Shown: in pieces, positions 38,532-48,670 of the stretch | How the letters are laid out: every line of letters begins with the position of its first letter | How positions within the stretch are numbered: the stretch's first letter is position 1 | Assembly (NCBI RefSeq): GCF_015207005.2 | Contig: NZ_JADEXS020000001.1 | Coordinates: forward strand, 2,790,001-2,854,000 | DNA: 64,000 nt | Reading direction: 5' to 3' | Origin: Desmonostoc muscorum LEGE 12446 | GTDB lineage: Bacteria > Cyanobacteriota > Cyanobacteriia > Cyanobacteriales > Nostocaceae | Notes under the pieces: model-generated | Seen by the model: only the letters and a program-made list of their open reading frames with translations | What the model was told of the DNA's origin: nothing | Databases searched by the model: none | Position numbers and translations under genes: made by a program

Positions 38532-40184
38532 CTATAGTGGTTGTTTTAAGAGTAATGTAACTGTAAAAATAGTACCTTTCCCAACTTGACTCACCACGTC
38601 AATTTGACTATGATGCAAGTCTACAAGCTTTTTGACAATTGCCAGCCCTAATCCATTACCTGGTACGTCACCTACATTCCCACCTCGATAAAATGGCTTA
38701 AACAACTGTTGTTGATCTTCTAGCGAAATGCCAATTCCCTTATCCTTAATTTGAAAAATGACTTTTTCATCTTGATAAGACAATATCAAATCAACCTTAC
38801 TACTTGTTGGAGAATATTTAACAGCATTTGAAAGTAAATTCATTAGAACTGGTTGTAGCAACTTTTTATCTACCCAAACTGGTTTACAATTACCTTTGCT
38901 AACGAAGTTAACTGCACTTAGGCTATTTGTTTGTAGGTTTATTTCTGCCAATATCTCACGGCAGAATAAGTTTAAATCAAGCGGTTTTAGCTCACACTGT
39001 AGCTTTCCGGCTTCCGCACTGCCAATCAGGAGAACTTCATCCATTAAGTGACTAATCTGTTCAGTTGCTGTTTGAAGACGCTGCAAATACTGGAGTTTTT
39101 TCTCATCACTCCAGTGGTGACTATGACGTTTCAATAAACTAGTGGAATACGAAATTACATTCAGGGGACTGCGGAATTCATGAGAAACCATAGAGACAAA
39201 CTGCGCTCTACCTTCAGCAAGTTGTTTTTCTTGTTCTAGAATTCGGCGATTTTCTGATTCTGCTTGTTGACGTTCAGTGATGTCTCGAAAACTCCATACT
39301 ATCCCAATAATTTCTTCACTGAGCCGTAGAGGCTTACTACATCGCTCGAAAAACCTGCCATCTTTCAATTCCAGAATATCATAGCTTTCAAAATCCTTTT
39401 GGCTATTGAGTTTTTGGATATCTCTGCACAATATTTCTGGATTGTTAATTTGGTTTATGTAAAAAGTTATATATTGCTGATAGTTACATGAACTAATAAT
39501 AGAATTTGGAACCTGCCACATTTGAGCAAACTTTCCATTAGAGCTAATAATATCTCCGTCACATCCAATAGCAATAACACCGCAATCGATAGATTCTAGA
39601 GTTGCTTGAAGTAAGGAAAGGGAATTCTCTAGTTTTGCTTTTACCCACTTGCATTCAGCCCTTTCATGAGATAATATCTGATTAACGTATTTTATTTCGG
39701 TTAAAAGCTCCTGTACCCTGTACTCTAGTACCTGATTAGCTTTAGATAAGACGAATGAAACATGCTTGCGTTTACTGATATCTCGGATCAAGATACAACC
39801 ATACTCTCTGCTTTCATATTCCATATAGCTAGCAGTGATTTCCACTGTTAAGCGCTGGTTTTCTTGAGTCTGATGTATAGATTCAAAGTATAAGGAACCC
39901 TGTTGTTTAATAGTTTTCCAGCAGTTGGGCCATACTTCTAGTGAAAAGTCTAGTATTACATCATGTATGGTCATAGAAAGTAATTCGTCGTAGGAATCAC
40001 CTACAAAATTACAAGCTGCGTGATTGACATATATAATCCGTGCATCTGAACTGATCCAGAAAACTGGATCTGTTAAACGTTCCATTAAAAACTTGCTAAA
40101 TTGCAACTCTTCTTCTAATTGCAATGTGTCGGCTTGAGAATTGTGTAGCTCAGAAAACTTGTTTGTGAAAATCATAAGTTTCAA
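38532..40184 (-). CDS. PAS-PAS sensor histidine kinase
   Basis: A 550-aa soluble kinase. PAS domains at about 30-137 and 190-305, the latter ending SFRDITERQQAE. The H-box is FVSMVSHEFRSPLNVI with His335. ATPase boxes follow: NLLSNAVKYSP (N), DKGIGIS (G1) and GNGLGLAIVKKL (G2). No membrane helices, so it senses an intracellular signal. It lies upstream of, and in line with, two response regulators, which are its likely partners. Confidence 0.92.
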   Translation of the reverse strand: MKLMIFTNKFSELHNSQADTLQLEEELQFSKFLMERLTDPVFWISSDARIIYVNHAACNFVGDSYDELLSMTIHDVILDFSLEVWPNCWKTIKQQGSLYFESIHQTQENQRLTVEITASYMEYESREYGCILIRDISKRKHVSFVLSKANQVLEYRVQELLTEIKYVNQILSHERAECKWVKAKLENSLSLLQATLESIDCGVIAIGCDGDIISSNGKFAQMWQVPNSIISSCNYQQYITFYINQINNPEILCRDIQKLNSQKDFESYDILELKDGRFFERCSKPLRLSEEIIGIVWSFRDITERQQAESENRRILEQEKQLAEGRAQFVSMVSHEFRSPLNVISYSTSLLKRHSHHWSDEKKLQYLQRLQTATEQISHLMDEVLLIGSAEAGKLQCELKPLDLNLFCREILAEINLQTNSLSAVNFVSKGNCKPVWVDKKLLQPVLMNLLSNAVKYSPTSSKVDLILSYQDEKVIFQIKDKGIGISLEDQQQLFKPFYRGGNVGDVPGNGLGLAIVKKLVDLHHSQIDVVSQVGKGTIFTVTLLLKQPL

Positions 40185-40879
40185 TGCTAATCATTTATAA
40201 TTAACCGAATTTATTTGATGACACAAAAAACTTCTTGGCACTCTACCTACTCAATGTATTCCTTAATTCAGTTGATGTAATAGAGAGTATTTTCCAAAAC
40301 TTAGAAATACTCAAAATATAGAATTTGGAGGTTTAAAAGTGCGAACAATTCATCATGAAAACATTAATTTTCGTTGACTATAGATTTAAGTTTTGAAAAA
40401 ACTAACTTGTTTTTTGATAATCTTTAGCTGTTTTATGGTAATTAAGATAAAATCTGTTAAACCTATATATTTAGTAACAAGATACAACAAACTACCGCCA
40501 ATTAATCATAGGCTTTGGGACACTCAAATTTAGTTGCTTCAAATCAGAAAATAATCATATCGCTCTGCCAAGTTCGTTCGACAGAACAATACTTTTTTCA
40601 ATACACTAAAAATTTGTTTGACTTGGGCTTTCTAGAAAATTCAATTCTAACCATACAGCTATTCGATTGTTAACGCAATACTATTACAGTAATATTACAC
40701 TTTGCAAACAATATCAGGACTTACGCAACTGTCACAAGCAATGGCGCGGCGTAGCCACGCCGCGCGCGAAGCAACTACACGATAAACATAGGAACAGCCG
40801 GACGTTTTAGTTGCTGAACTAAATAATTTGATAACAATCCATGCTTAATTTGGTAGATTGTTTGACCTAACTTTTCCCG
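40185..40879. other. Gene-poor, AT-rich interval with repeat remnants
   Basis: Nearly 700 bp with no credible gene. It contains AGGACTTACGCAA at 40733 (the left end of the MITE-like family at 28404) and a GC-rich palindrome GGCGCGGCGTAGCCACGCCG near 40745. The right part leads into the IS4 remnant. Confidence 0.6.
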
Positions 40880-41308
40880 TTAAGTCTCTCTTGCAAGCTG
40901 CCAACCCTCACACAGGTCGTGCAATTTTAACCAACCTCGCCACAGTACCTGGATACCAATAGGAGTTTTATGTCGATGTTCAAGATAACCACCTAAACGA
41001 GCGATCGCTTCCACAGCCCAATTAACTGTCAATAACTTAGGTGGTTTGGGGGATTTAGCTTTCAAAATCCGAAGTTGAAGAGGATTAAGAATCTCAATAG
41101 CGGGGGCTTGATGCTGAGTGCGGTGTAGATAAGTTAACTGCAAAAGCTCAACAGCAATCACACTCAAGAAACCAATTAAAGCTTTCATACCGTCAGCAGC
41201 AAGTCTGTATCGTTCCACTTGACATCCTGACTTGAGAATTTTGTGATATTCTTCCACATGCCAACGATAAGAATAGCAACGTAAAATCGTAGCAGCCATC
41301 TGGATATC
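40880..41308 (-). pseudogene. IS4-family (Tn5-like) transposase fragment, C-terminal
   Basis: About 140 residues remain. YSYRWHVEEYHKILK shows the Y-(2)-R-(3)-E-(6)-K signature of IS4 transposases, with the catalytic Glu and the Tn5-type C-terminal region behind it. The N-terminal two thirds, with both catalytic Asp residues, are missing. The fragment joins directly to a truncated DUF4336 gene near 41308. Confidence 0.85.
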
Positions 41309-41946
41309 TTGTAACTGATTCTATCCTTTGTGTTCCAGTTGACCCACCAGAAATCCTCCAATTAGATCCTTATCCCTTACTGTTTCATGCAAGGGACAAT
41401 GCCTTGGAGACTTGCGACGACAATGAAGACAACCGCCGCAAGGGATGGCAACGCATTTCATTGTTTGCACTTTACTTCCGTCCAAGTGCGCTGGAACTTA
41501 CTCCAATCGGACAGATGTTTCGTGATGCTCTCAAAGCACCACAGCGAACCCTAAAAACGTACTTTGGTTTATTTCCTTTCCGCTGGCGAGAAACTTGGAA
41601 GCAGGCATTCGATGCTCTACAAGGTCAGGGGCGGCCATTTGTCGCACCGATTCTGCAAATCCTTATTTTTCCACAAGCACCAAGACAAGTCCTCAACTGG
41701 GCTGATACAGTTGCAAGTTGGGATTTTCAGCAGATTATCCCCTGTCACTTTGACTCGCTAATTTTTACAAATCCGCGTCAATTTCGGCAAGCTTTTGCTT
41801 TTCTTGAAAAAAATCCCTCTGTAAGTAATGACTTTTCTTCTAGCAAAAGCCAGCCTCTATTGGAGGAAGACTTAAGATTTATTAAGCAACTGGAAGCGAG
41901 TCTAGTTAAGCGCGGTATCGCAACTCCAGCTAAAGAGAAGGTCTAA
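41309..41946 (+). pseudogene. DUF4336 protein gene, 5' end lost
   Basis: The frame is open from the IS4 junction (LVTDSILCVPVDPPEILQLD) through GWQRISLFALYFRPS and ADTVASWDFQQIIPCHFDS to TAKEKV. These are the later strands of DUF4336, a metallo-beta-lactamase-like family common in cyanobacteria and plants. The N-terminal half with the metal ligands is absent. TTG at 41404 gives a nominal start with no ribosome-binding site. Probably non-functional. Confidence 0.75.
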
Positions 41947-42289
41947 TCAATACCCTAGCTGTAGAAACACACAGTTGTGCATTAGTACCAACTTATAAGT
42001 ACTCAGACAAAAGACAAGTTTGGTCAGATGATGGCATATTCTTATTGGATAAAATTATACCTTTATTTCAAAATCTCTCCTAATCTGGCTTTTAGCCTAT
42101 TTTAAGACAATCGATCTCAAAAGAATTGACTTTTCTGTTGGTATTCCTGATGGTGAGCCTTACACAGAACGCATACCTGGGGCAGTGGCTCCTTTGGGTT
42201 AACAATGGATCGCGGGTGTAGGTCTGTGGTGTGCGATTGGCTAGTGGTAGTTAACTGAAATCACACTTTCGACCAAGTTAATTTTGAGT
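41947..42289. other. Degraded interval with dispersed repeat, copy 2
   Basis: Two short open tails look like the C-termini of lost genes: one ending LLDKIIPLFQNLS at about 42082 and one ending RIPGAVAPLG at about 42202. The 30-bp repeat shared with 11936-11966 lies at 42218-42247. No intact gene. Confidence 0.5.
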
Positions 42290-44425
42290 CTAAACCAGAA
42301 TCGGTAAGGTAATCACAAATTCTGTTCCAACGCCTGGGGTAGAATTCACATCCAAAGTTCCACCATGTTTTTCTACAACAATAGATTGAGCGATCGCTAA
42401 TCCTAATCCTGTTCCTTTACCAACACCTTTGGTAGTAAACAAGTCGTCAAATACTTTTTGTTTAATTGATTCACTCATCCCTTGACCATTATCAGCAATC
42501 TTCACTTCAACCTGTTTGTTTTTCAATGAGGTGGTAATCATTATCTGATTAGGATTGGCTTTAATCTCCCTAAAACTCCGGTCTGTATTTGATTCATCCA
42601 AGGCATCAATAGCATTCGCTAGTATGTTCATAAATACCTGATTTAATTGCCCTGGAAAGCATTCTACTTCAGGTAATTTCCCGTAGTTTGTGATAACTTC
42701 AATCTTCGGACGTTGCTCATTTGCTTTCAGACGATGTTTGAGAATTAGAATGGTACTATCAATGCCTTGGTGGATATTGAAAGGTATTTTGTAGTCTTGA
42801 TCGGCACGGGTGAAAGTGCGGAGACTGGTACTGATATCTTTGAGTCTGTCACAGGCTATCGTTATTGAATCAATCATTTCTGGTAAATCTGATAAGCTAT
42901 ATTCCAAGTCAATTTCTTCGGCATGGATGAGAATTTCATCTCCCGGAGCGGGAAACTTTTTCTGATAAAGCTTTAAGTGGTCAACAATATCAGCAAAGCT
43001 AGGTTTAGCTTGTTTTACACTGGCAGCAATAAAGCCCAAAGGATTATTCATTTCGTGAGCTACTCCAGCAACCAATTGACCAATAGAGGACATTTTTTCG
43101 CTTTGGAGCAAATGAGCTTGGGTGCTTTGAAGTTCTTTAAGAGTGCGCTCTAAATCTTCCGCTTTTTGCACCAAAGTTTCTTCCGCAGCTTTGAGTTGGC
43201 TGATATCCCTTGCGATCGTCGAGAAATATTCAACTTCCCCCTCAGGTGATTTGTGAGCAATAATCAGTTGGGATATGGGAATTTCTCGTCCATCAGCTTT
43301 TAAAACAGCAGTTTCCCCAACCCAATCACCGACTCTAACTGATTCTGGTAATCCTTGATTCTGGATAATCTCATTTGCCCATTTCGGATGATTTTGGGAC
43401 AAATTTCTCTTATGAAGCGATTCTTCTTCCCCTAGCTCCAACATTCTACGAGCTGCTTTATTAAAGTAAAGAACCTGCCCAGTTAAGTCAGCAGTGCTGA
43501 TAAAGTCTGGTGCTGCTTCTAGAATTGCTAACAACTTCGCCTGTTCTTTCTGAGCTTGTTTATGCTCACTAATATCACGAGATACGCCAACAGTCATTAT
43601 CACTTGACCTAGTTCGTTACGGATCGCAGATTTGATTGTATGGAATAAGCGTACTTCGCCATCGTACCGATTTACTGGCTCTTGGGGAATTTCTAGTGTC
43701 TGTCCACTTTCAAATACGTAAGCATCATCTTTGATATATTGCAGGGTATGATCTGGTTCGCTGAAAGGTGCATCAATCATATTTTGAAGCTGTGACTCAC
43801 TCATCCCGTAATAATCACGAAACGCCTTATTTGCCCAAATAATTCGAGATTTAGCACCTTTAACCAGTACCATATCTGTAATTGCATCAAGAATTTGCTG
43901 ATAGGTCTTTTCGTTTTCGTGCAGAGTGCTTTCAAAAGACTTTACTTTTGTAATATCCTGTACTGTTGAGACAATACTAATTACCTTGCCATCCACATTA
44001 GTTATCGGAGTGTGACACCAATCACAAATAATCACTATTCCATGTTTTGTCAGGTTCTTACTGAGATTATTACCTTCCACTTTCTCTTTAATTAATAACT
44101 CCATTATTTTGATGGCTTGTACTCTCTCAATTTCTGGCACAATTATTTCTGATAGCTGACAACCAAGTACTTCGCTTTTGCTGTATCCAAATAGTTGTTC
44201 AGCAGCCAGATTCCATTCTATTACTTGAAACGCTGTATCCCACTCAATTAAAGGCAAAGGATTTCGTTCTATAAGTAATAAAAGTTTATCTTGCAACTGT
44301 TTCAAATCTGGCTCTGCTAATTGATTTTCAATCTCCTGACCATTTCTACTGACTTCATCAACTTTTAGCACTTGGTTGACAGAAAAATTGTTACCGGATT
44401 GAATGCCCTGCTGTTGAAAGTTCAT
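42290..44425 (-). CDS. Three-PAS sensor histidine kinase
   Basis: A 711-aa soluble protein with PAS domains at about 45-165, 170-290 and 295-410, a short coiled coil, then the kinase. The H-box is LVAGVAHEMNNPLGFI with His457. The ATPase part has NILANAIDAL (N), DNGQGMS (G1), TTKGVGKGTGLGLAIAQSI (G2 region) and a C-terminal VITLPILV. No receiver and no membrane helix. No response regulator lies next to it; it could feed the pair at 37107-38369. Confidence 0.92.
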   Translation of the reverse strand: MNFQQQGIQSGNNFSVNQVLKVDEVSRNGQEIENQLAEPDLKQLQDKLLLLIERNPLPLIEWDTAFQVIEWNLAAEQLFGYSKSEVLGCQLSEIIVPEIERVQAIKIMELLIKEKVEGNNLSKNLTKHGIVIICDWCHTPITNVDGKVISIVSTVQDITKVKSFESTLHENEKTYQQILDAITDMVLVKGAKSRIIWANKAFRDYYGMSESQLQNMIDAPFSEPDHTLQYIKDDAYVFESGQTLEIPQEPVNRYDGEVRLFHTIKSAIRNELGQVIMTVGVSRDISEHKQAQKEQAKLLAILEAAPDFISTADLTGQVLYFNKAARRMLELGEEESLHKRNLSQNHPKWANEIIQNQGLPESVRVGDWVGETAVLKADGREIPISQLIIAHKSPEGEVEYFSTIARDISQLKAAEETLVQKAEDLERTLKELQSTQAHLLQSEKMSSIGQLVAGVAHEMNNPLGFIAASVKQAKPSFADIVDHLKLYQKKFPAPGDEILIHAEEIDLEYSLSDLPEMIDSITIACDRLKDISTSLRTFTRADQDYKIPFNIHQGIDSTILILKHRLKANEQRPKIEVITNYGKLPEVECFPGQLNQVFMNILANAIDALDESNTDRSFREIKANPNQIMITTSLKNKQVEVKIADNGQGMSESIKQKVFDDLFTTKGVGKGTGLGLAIAQSIVVEKHGGTLDVNSTPGVGTEFVITLPILV

Positions 44426-45350
44426 CCTGTCTAACTGACTAATAGATTTGCTTGCTACTTAAATCTAGGATTCCCTATTCTTTAGATAATGTAACATTCC
44501 TGTTTCTAATAATATTCATCTGTTGGAAATCGTAGTAAAAAGAGAACAATTATAAAATCCCTAATAATCTGATACTACAATTCTCCAAGTCAATTGACTC
44601 AAATAGGTTTTGTCTTCCTGTAACTTTATCCTTTAAGGTATATGTATTGAGGCTGTGGCGAGATATACAAGACACTTTTGCGATGAGCGTAACCTCGCAA
44701 CCGGGTCAGATCCAGGTGATCCCCCAAAATTAAGTTTACGCAGCTGATGAACGGCTGGTTTCGGCGCAATATGATGGCTGTACTCGTACTTACTTGAAGA
44801 CTGAGCGCGATCGCTATGGTTGGTATCTCAATCGCCCTCCGGTAGCAATGCCACTGCCGATGTTACGCGATGCTTTACGTAATTGGGGGCAACCGACTTG
44901 GCGCAAAGTTAACCAGAGTATACATCCCGAAGATGAGCGTAGAGCAATAGACTTCTTGCATAAGTCGGGAAAAGGGGAAGGGGGAAGGGGAAAAAGTTCT
45001 GTATTGTCCCCTTCCCCTTTAACCTTTACCCTTTTCCCACCTCTTGCAAAAAGCACTTTTGCAAGAGGTCTAATGCAAAACTCTCTATTAATTCAGCTCT
45101 TTGGGTGGGGCTATGCCTACCCAGCTTGTTGACTCAAGACATTTACATACCCAAACGTATTGTCAGATCCAGACTGATCCCTCCAATTAATCGGTGCTGA
45201 AAATTTTTTCTGTAATTGCAATTATCTCCCCTATTTCTCCCCTATTTATCTTTAAATTCAAATCACTTGAGCAGAGAACACCATTCAAAACAGGCGGACA
45301 CTCTCTGTCGGATTAATAAGTTAACAAAAATAGAATTGCAGGAGCTTAAA
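44426..45350. other. Interval with gene remnant and G/C-rich hairpins
   Basis: Apart from the remnant at 44734-44960 it holds opposed AAGGGGAAGGGG and CCCCTTCCCC tracts (44975-45035). A perfect 12-bp hairpin (CCTCTTGCAAAA / TTTTGCAAGAGG) lies at about 45042-45070. The region ahead of 45351 carries the Shine-Dalgarno of the next gene. Confidence 0.5.
44734..44960 (+). pseudogene. Remnant of an unrecognised protein gene
   Basis: After an in-frame stop at 44731, about 75 codons read like real protein: VYAADERLVSAQYDGC, then ERDRYGWYLNRPPVAMP, LRDALRNWGQPTWRK and HPEDERRAIDFL. It then runs into a CTTGCATAAGTC repeat and a G-rich tract. No start with a ribosome-binding site. I do not recognise the family. 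Confidence 0.4.
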
Positions 45351-46160
45351 TTGTCTTATAATTTCTCTCGCCGCCAAATTCTCAAGACAGGTGGCTTTAT
45401 TACTGGCGCTGCTTCAGTAGGGAGTACACCGCTACTAGGCAATTTTATTACTGGTTCTAATACTGATAGTTCGGCACAAGCTGAAGAACCCAACAAGCTT
45501 GCAGCCCCGCAGATGGTTATTAATAGTCGAATGTTATATTTCGGCTGGATTCCGGAAGATTCTACCGCTGTGAAGTCCTTAGTTCCAAATCGTTTCACAC
45601 CAAACTACAGGGGCGCAGTCTTCATGAACCAATATGTAGTCGATACTGATGAACAGACTTCTGGCTTTGGTGCGTACTCGCTGACTTATCTTGGTGCCGA
45701 TCTCCAAAACCTCGATGCCCCTGGCGGTGTAAACCCCGGTAGATGGTGGACTCATTACTTTAACTCCAGTTCTACCGTAATCAAATATGTTTTAGAGCGT
45801 GGCGTCCCTGCAACACCGGGACGTACAACTCTGAGCCTTAATGGCAATACCTTAATCGCTACAACCGAATCTAACGGTATTCCCATCATCCGCACTACTG
45901 CTAGGGTCAGTAACACCATTGCTAATGTGGCTAGCGGTCAATTGCGATACATTACTAAAAAAGCCAATGGTTCATTCTCCAGTGGTGTTTATCCTTATGT
46001 TGCAGAGATCGTTACCCCTTGGCAAATTGTTGATTTGGAGTTCCTTCAACCAAGCCATCCTGTCTATGCTTTACGACCAAGACGACCGCTTGAAATTACC
46101 TTTGGCTTCTATGCTCCCCGTTCTTCCTTCTGTTATCCCGGTGGCGAACAGGTACTTTAA
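45351..46160 (+). CDS. Tat-exported acetoacetate decarboxylase-like protein
   Basis: I choose TTG at 45351: AGGAG ends six bases before it, and it makes an N-terminus with a twin-arginine signal (FSRRQILKTGGFITGAASVG). An earlier frame start at 45216 would bury this signal. The mature part (about 230 aa) has SGFGAYSLTYLGADL, GGVNPGRWWTHYFNSSS and GNTLIATTESNGIPIIRTTARV, which resembles the acetoacetate decarboxylase superfamily. I cannot point to the Schiff-base lysine with confidence, so it may be a non-catalytic relative. Isolated gene; periplasmic or thylakoid-lumen location inferred. Confidence 0.55.
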   Translation: MSYNFSRRQILKTGGFITGAASVGSTPLLGNFITGSNTDSSAQAEEPNKLAAPQMVINSRMLYFGWIPEDSTAVKSLVPNRFTPNYRGAVFMNQYVVDTDEQTSGFGAYSLTYLGADLQNLDAPGGVNPGRWWTHYFNSSSTVIKYVLERGVPATPGRTTLSLNGNTLIATTESNGIPIIRTTARVSNTIANVASGQLRYITKKANGSFSSGVYPYVAEIVTPWQIVDLEFLQPSHPVYALRPRRPLEITFGFYAPRSSFCYPGGEQVL

Positions 46161-46558
46161 CTGTAACAGATGATGCTGTCGTCTGTGAGCGGGGATGTGG
46201 TTATAAACCGAATGTCACTAAGAAAAGATGAAACGTCGTCAGGGCAGGGTGTAGGGTGTAGGGGGTTGGGTGTAGTGGTATAATACAATTGAATTTTAGT
46301 GCGTCAAACAAAACAATATCCAATTTATTCCCTACACCCTACACCCTACACCCTACACCCAGAAGGCTTATAAATACTGGGTTTAGCGTTATCTTAGTGC
46401 CATTCGGTTTTAAATCCCTTACCCTTTCCCCAGCCCTGACAAGCGCATTTTTGGGTTGATAGACTACTACTGAAAACCTTACATGGCTCCCGTCTGTGAT
46501 TTACTTCATCCATGTCGAAACCTAATTTTAGTTTTTCAATTTTTTGGAGGAGAGGATA
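46161..46558. repeat. Opposed GTGTAGG / CCTACAC heptamer arrays
   Basis: GTGTAGG repeats (about 46247-46272) face CCCTACA repeats (about 46331-46362), so the transcript could fold into a long hairpin. No gene between the flanking ones. GGAGGAGAGG at the right end is the ribosome-binding site of the next gene. Confidence 0.7.
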
Positions 46559-46960
46559 ATGTTGAAGTTGACCTGTTTGATGATTGTCGGGGCAGTATTG
46601 TCGATTAGTGCGCCCGCTGTGGCTGAAAGTCGTGCGGTTAATATTCGTGCGGTTAATATTCGTGCGGTTAATATCAGTATTGGCAGTATTGGTGGTTCCT
46701 TAGATAATGCCGCTTTGCGAACAATTCGCCAGGTTATCGGGTTTGCAGTTGGTACTAGCACCGTCGATAAATTCATTGTATATAGTCCCAGGGTCGGTTC
46801 TCCTATTCCCATCGAAGTAGGTTTATCTGCTTGTGCTGAAGCTGGCTTCGGCATCAGCAATACAAGATTTAATGCTTTTATCCAGGAGTTGCGTTCAATT
46901 AATCCCAAACCAGGGACTTTCTACAATCTAGAACTTACCGCAACCTGCAAACCGAGATAA
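46559..46960 (+). CDS. Small secreted protein with RAVNI repeats
   Basis: A 133-aa protein from ATG 46559, with GGAGGA eight bases ahead. It has a clear Sec signal peptide (MLKLTCLMIVGAVLSISAPAVA). The mature N-terminus has three RAVNI units encoded by identical 15-bp repeats, then SIGSIGG. The rest (about 95 aa, two Cys) has no recognised domain. It is probably periplasmic or secreted. The 15-bp repeat could change copy number without breaking the frame. Confidence 0.65.
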   Translation: MLKLTCLMIVGAVLSISAPAVAESRAVNIRAVNIRAVNISIGSIGGSLDNAALRTIRQVIGFAVGTSTVDKFIVYSPRVGSPIPIEVGLSACAEAGFGISNTRFNAFIQELRSINPKPGTFYNLELTATCKPR

Positions 46961-47221
46961 GAATGTCGCTTGCCAAAAAGCGCGGTAGGATGGGCTTCAT
47001 ACCTCAGCCCATCCATCGAGTTACACGTAAGCTTGATGACACTTTCTTTGTCTAAACGCCATTTAATTTGTCACTGTACAGCACTATAACCCTTAAACAA
47101 AATTTCCAGTTCCCATGAGCAAAAAATCAATTTACTACAAATACCAACTCATTGCAAGACGCTCTCTACGAGATGCTACGAACACAGTAATTCGTAATTA
47201 TTTGCTCACAGGAACATTTAA

Positions 47222-47805
47222 CTAAATCGCCATCCCTCTAGACTTCACATTGGATAAACTTTTGTCAAGTTTCGTATTAGCTTCTTCAAAAAATTGAAAT
47301 ATTTTATTGTTAAGCTGATTAGTTTTTATCTGACCAGATTGAATATCAAGAACTACTTCCCCATTTTTCTGAGCAATGGTTAAATCTTTCTGCTCAGGAT
47401 TGAAATAAATATCGTACACTTGACCCTGAACCTGAGTAGAACCATCTTCAGTTATGTCACCCAAGACTGTACCAATTTTCTGAGCAATTTTAGTCAACCG
47501 GCGAATAGAATGCAATTCTTCCCTATCCAAATTCATAGCTGTCAACGCTTTTGATGACAACTGTTGACCAGATTTAAATTGATTGGCTACCTCCACAATC
47601 CGTTTTTTGTATTCATCGGGCTTACCCAACTTGTCAGCAGTAGTATACCAATCCCTCAAGTTGTCAATAGTCACTGGTTGTTGTTCAAGGAGAGAAGGAT
47701 TTAATGCTACTTGGATTTTTGCTTCCGGGAACGGAACAATTTTACCGCCGATATAATTTTCGACTTTGGTTTGTGTCTCATTTATTATGGGTGGTTTTTC
47801 TCCCT
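47222..47805 (-). pseudogene. Unknown protein fragment, 5' end cut by IS701 remnant
   Basis: About 190 residues. They include DNLRDWYTTADKLGKPDEYKKRIV, LTAMNLDREELHSIRRLTKIAQK and a beta-rich GQVYDIYFNPEQKDLTIAQK segment; no known domain. The apparent TTG start lies in the IS701 piece, so the upstream part of the gene is missing. It looks like the C-terminal end of a larger protein, possibly plasmid-type, but that is a guess. Confidence 0.5.
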
Positions 47806-47809
47806 TTAT

Positions 47810-48118
47810 CAACGAAATTGGGTAGAAGTTTTTTATCGAGAAGCTAAGGGATGGTTAGGACTCAAAGAATATCAAGTCAGAGAGAAAAGGAGTCTAGTGA
47901 GGCACTTTATCTTGGTATTCTGTGCCTATACTTTTATTCTTTGGCATCAGATGACAGGCGGCTTGAGACGCAGGTGGGCAAACAAACCTTTGAACACTTT
48001 TACTGAAGCTTTAGAGGCTTTTAGAACAGCTATGTCTTATCGATTTTTCGATTGGTTGACCCTTAACCGTGACGTGTTTGCTGCTTATAAAGCCAGTTTA
48101 GGCTTTATTTGGGCTTAG
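47810..48118 (+). pseudogene. IS701-family transposase fragment, C-terminal
   Basis: About 100 residues beginning QRNWVEVFYREAKGWLGL, with the catalytic Glu region of IS701 transposases. They continue RHFILVFCAYTFILWHQMTGG and end in SLGFIWA. The N-terminal two thirds are missing. It abuts a truncated gene on the other strand. Confidence 0.8.
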
Positions 48119-48670
48119 TTTTTGTTTAAGTCCCAATAAATCACCTGCCAACAAGCCTTTCACGTATCAATTATGAAAATTTAAGCAAAAAATAATTACC
48201 AACCGGTCAAAATTTCCGGTTTTTTTGGCTTTGTGATGATAAATAAAAATAATAACGTTGAAAGTCATGCTTCGTACCCCGAAGAATTGCTGAAATTCTT
48301 CGCTGCTTTCAGGATGACTACTTACAACATCTGCCGCCAATCAGTTTTTTGCTGGGGATGCTAATCCGCTACAAACAAAGGAGACAGAGCTGCATCAAAA
48401 GGCTCTACCACAAAACTTACTCTAGATGTGTCTAAGTAACTATGCTGAGCAAGTGTAAAGATGTCACGGAGTCATGGAGGCAATTTTAAAGCAATTATAA
48501 AGAGCTTGGTGCCATTTTGGCAGGTTTTAATCGGAAATATGCGATATTAGTAGATTGTACAAATCTTTATTCTTATTCGCACACTAGTTACTATCTACCC
48601 AAAATTGCTAAGACTAAGCTAATTCTGACACGGATGAATTTACGGTAGTTTACGAAGTAGGAAATAATAC
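48119..48670. other. Interval between IS701 fragment and kinase gene
   Basis: About 550 bp without a gene. ACCGG-N9-CCGGT followed by six T (about 48207-48231, plus strand) could terminate transcription from the IS fragment. The rest probably contains the promoter of the kinase gene, but I see no defensible consensus. Confidence 0.45.

Noticed and set aside
46528..46908. 126-codon minus frame opposite the RAVNI protein
   Set aside because: The plus-strand frame has a strong Shine-Dalgarno and signal peptide; the opposite frame is its shadow.
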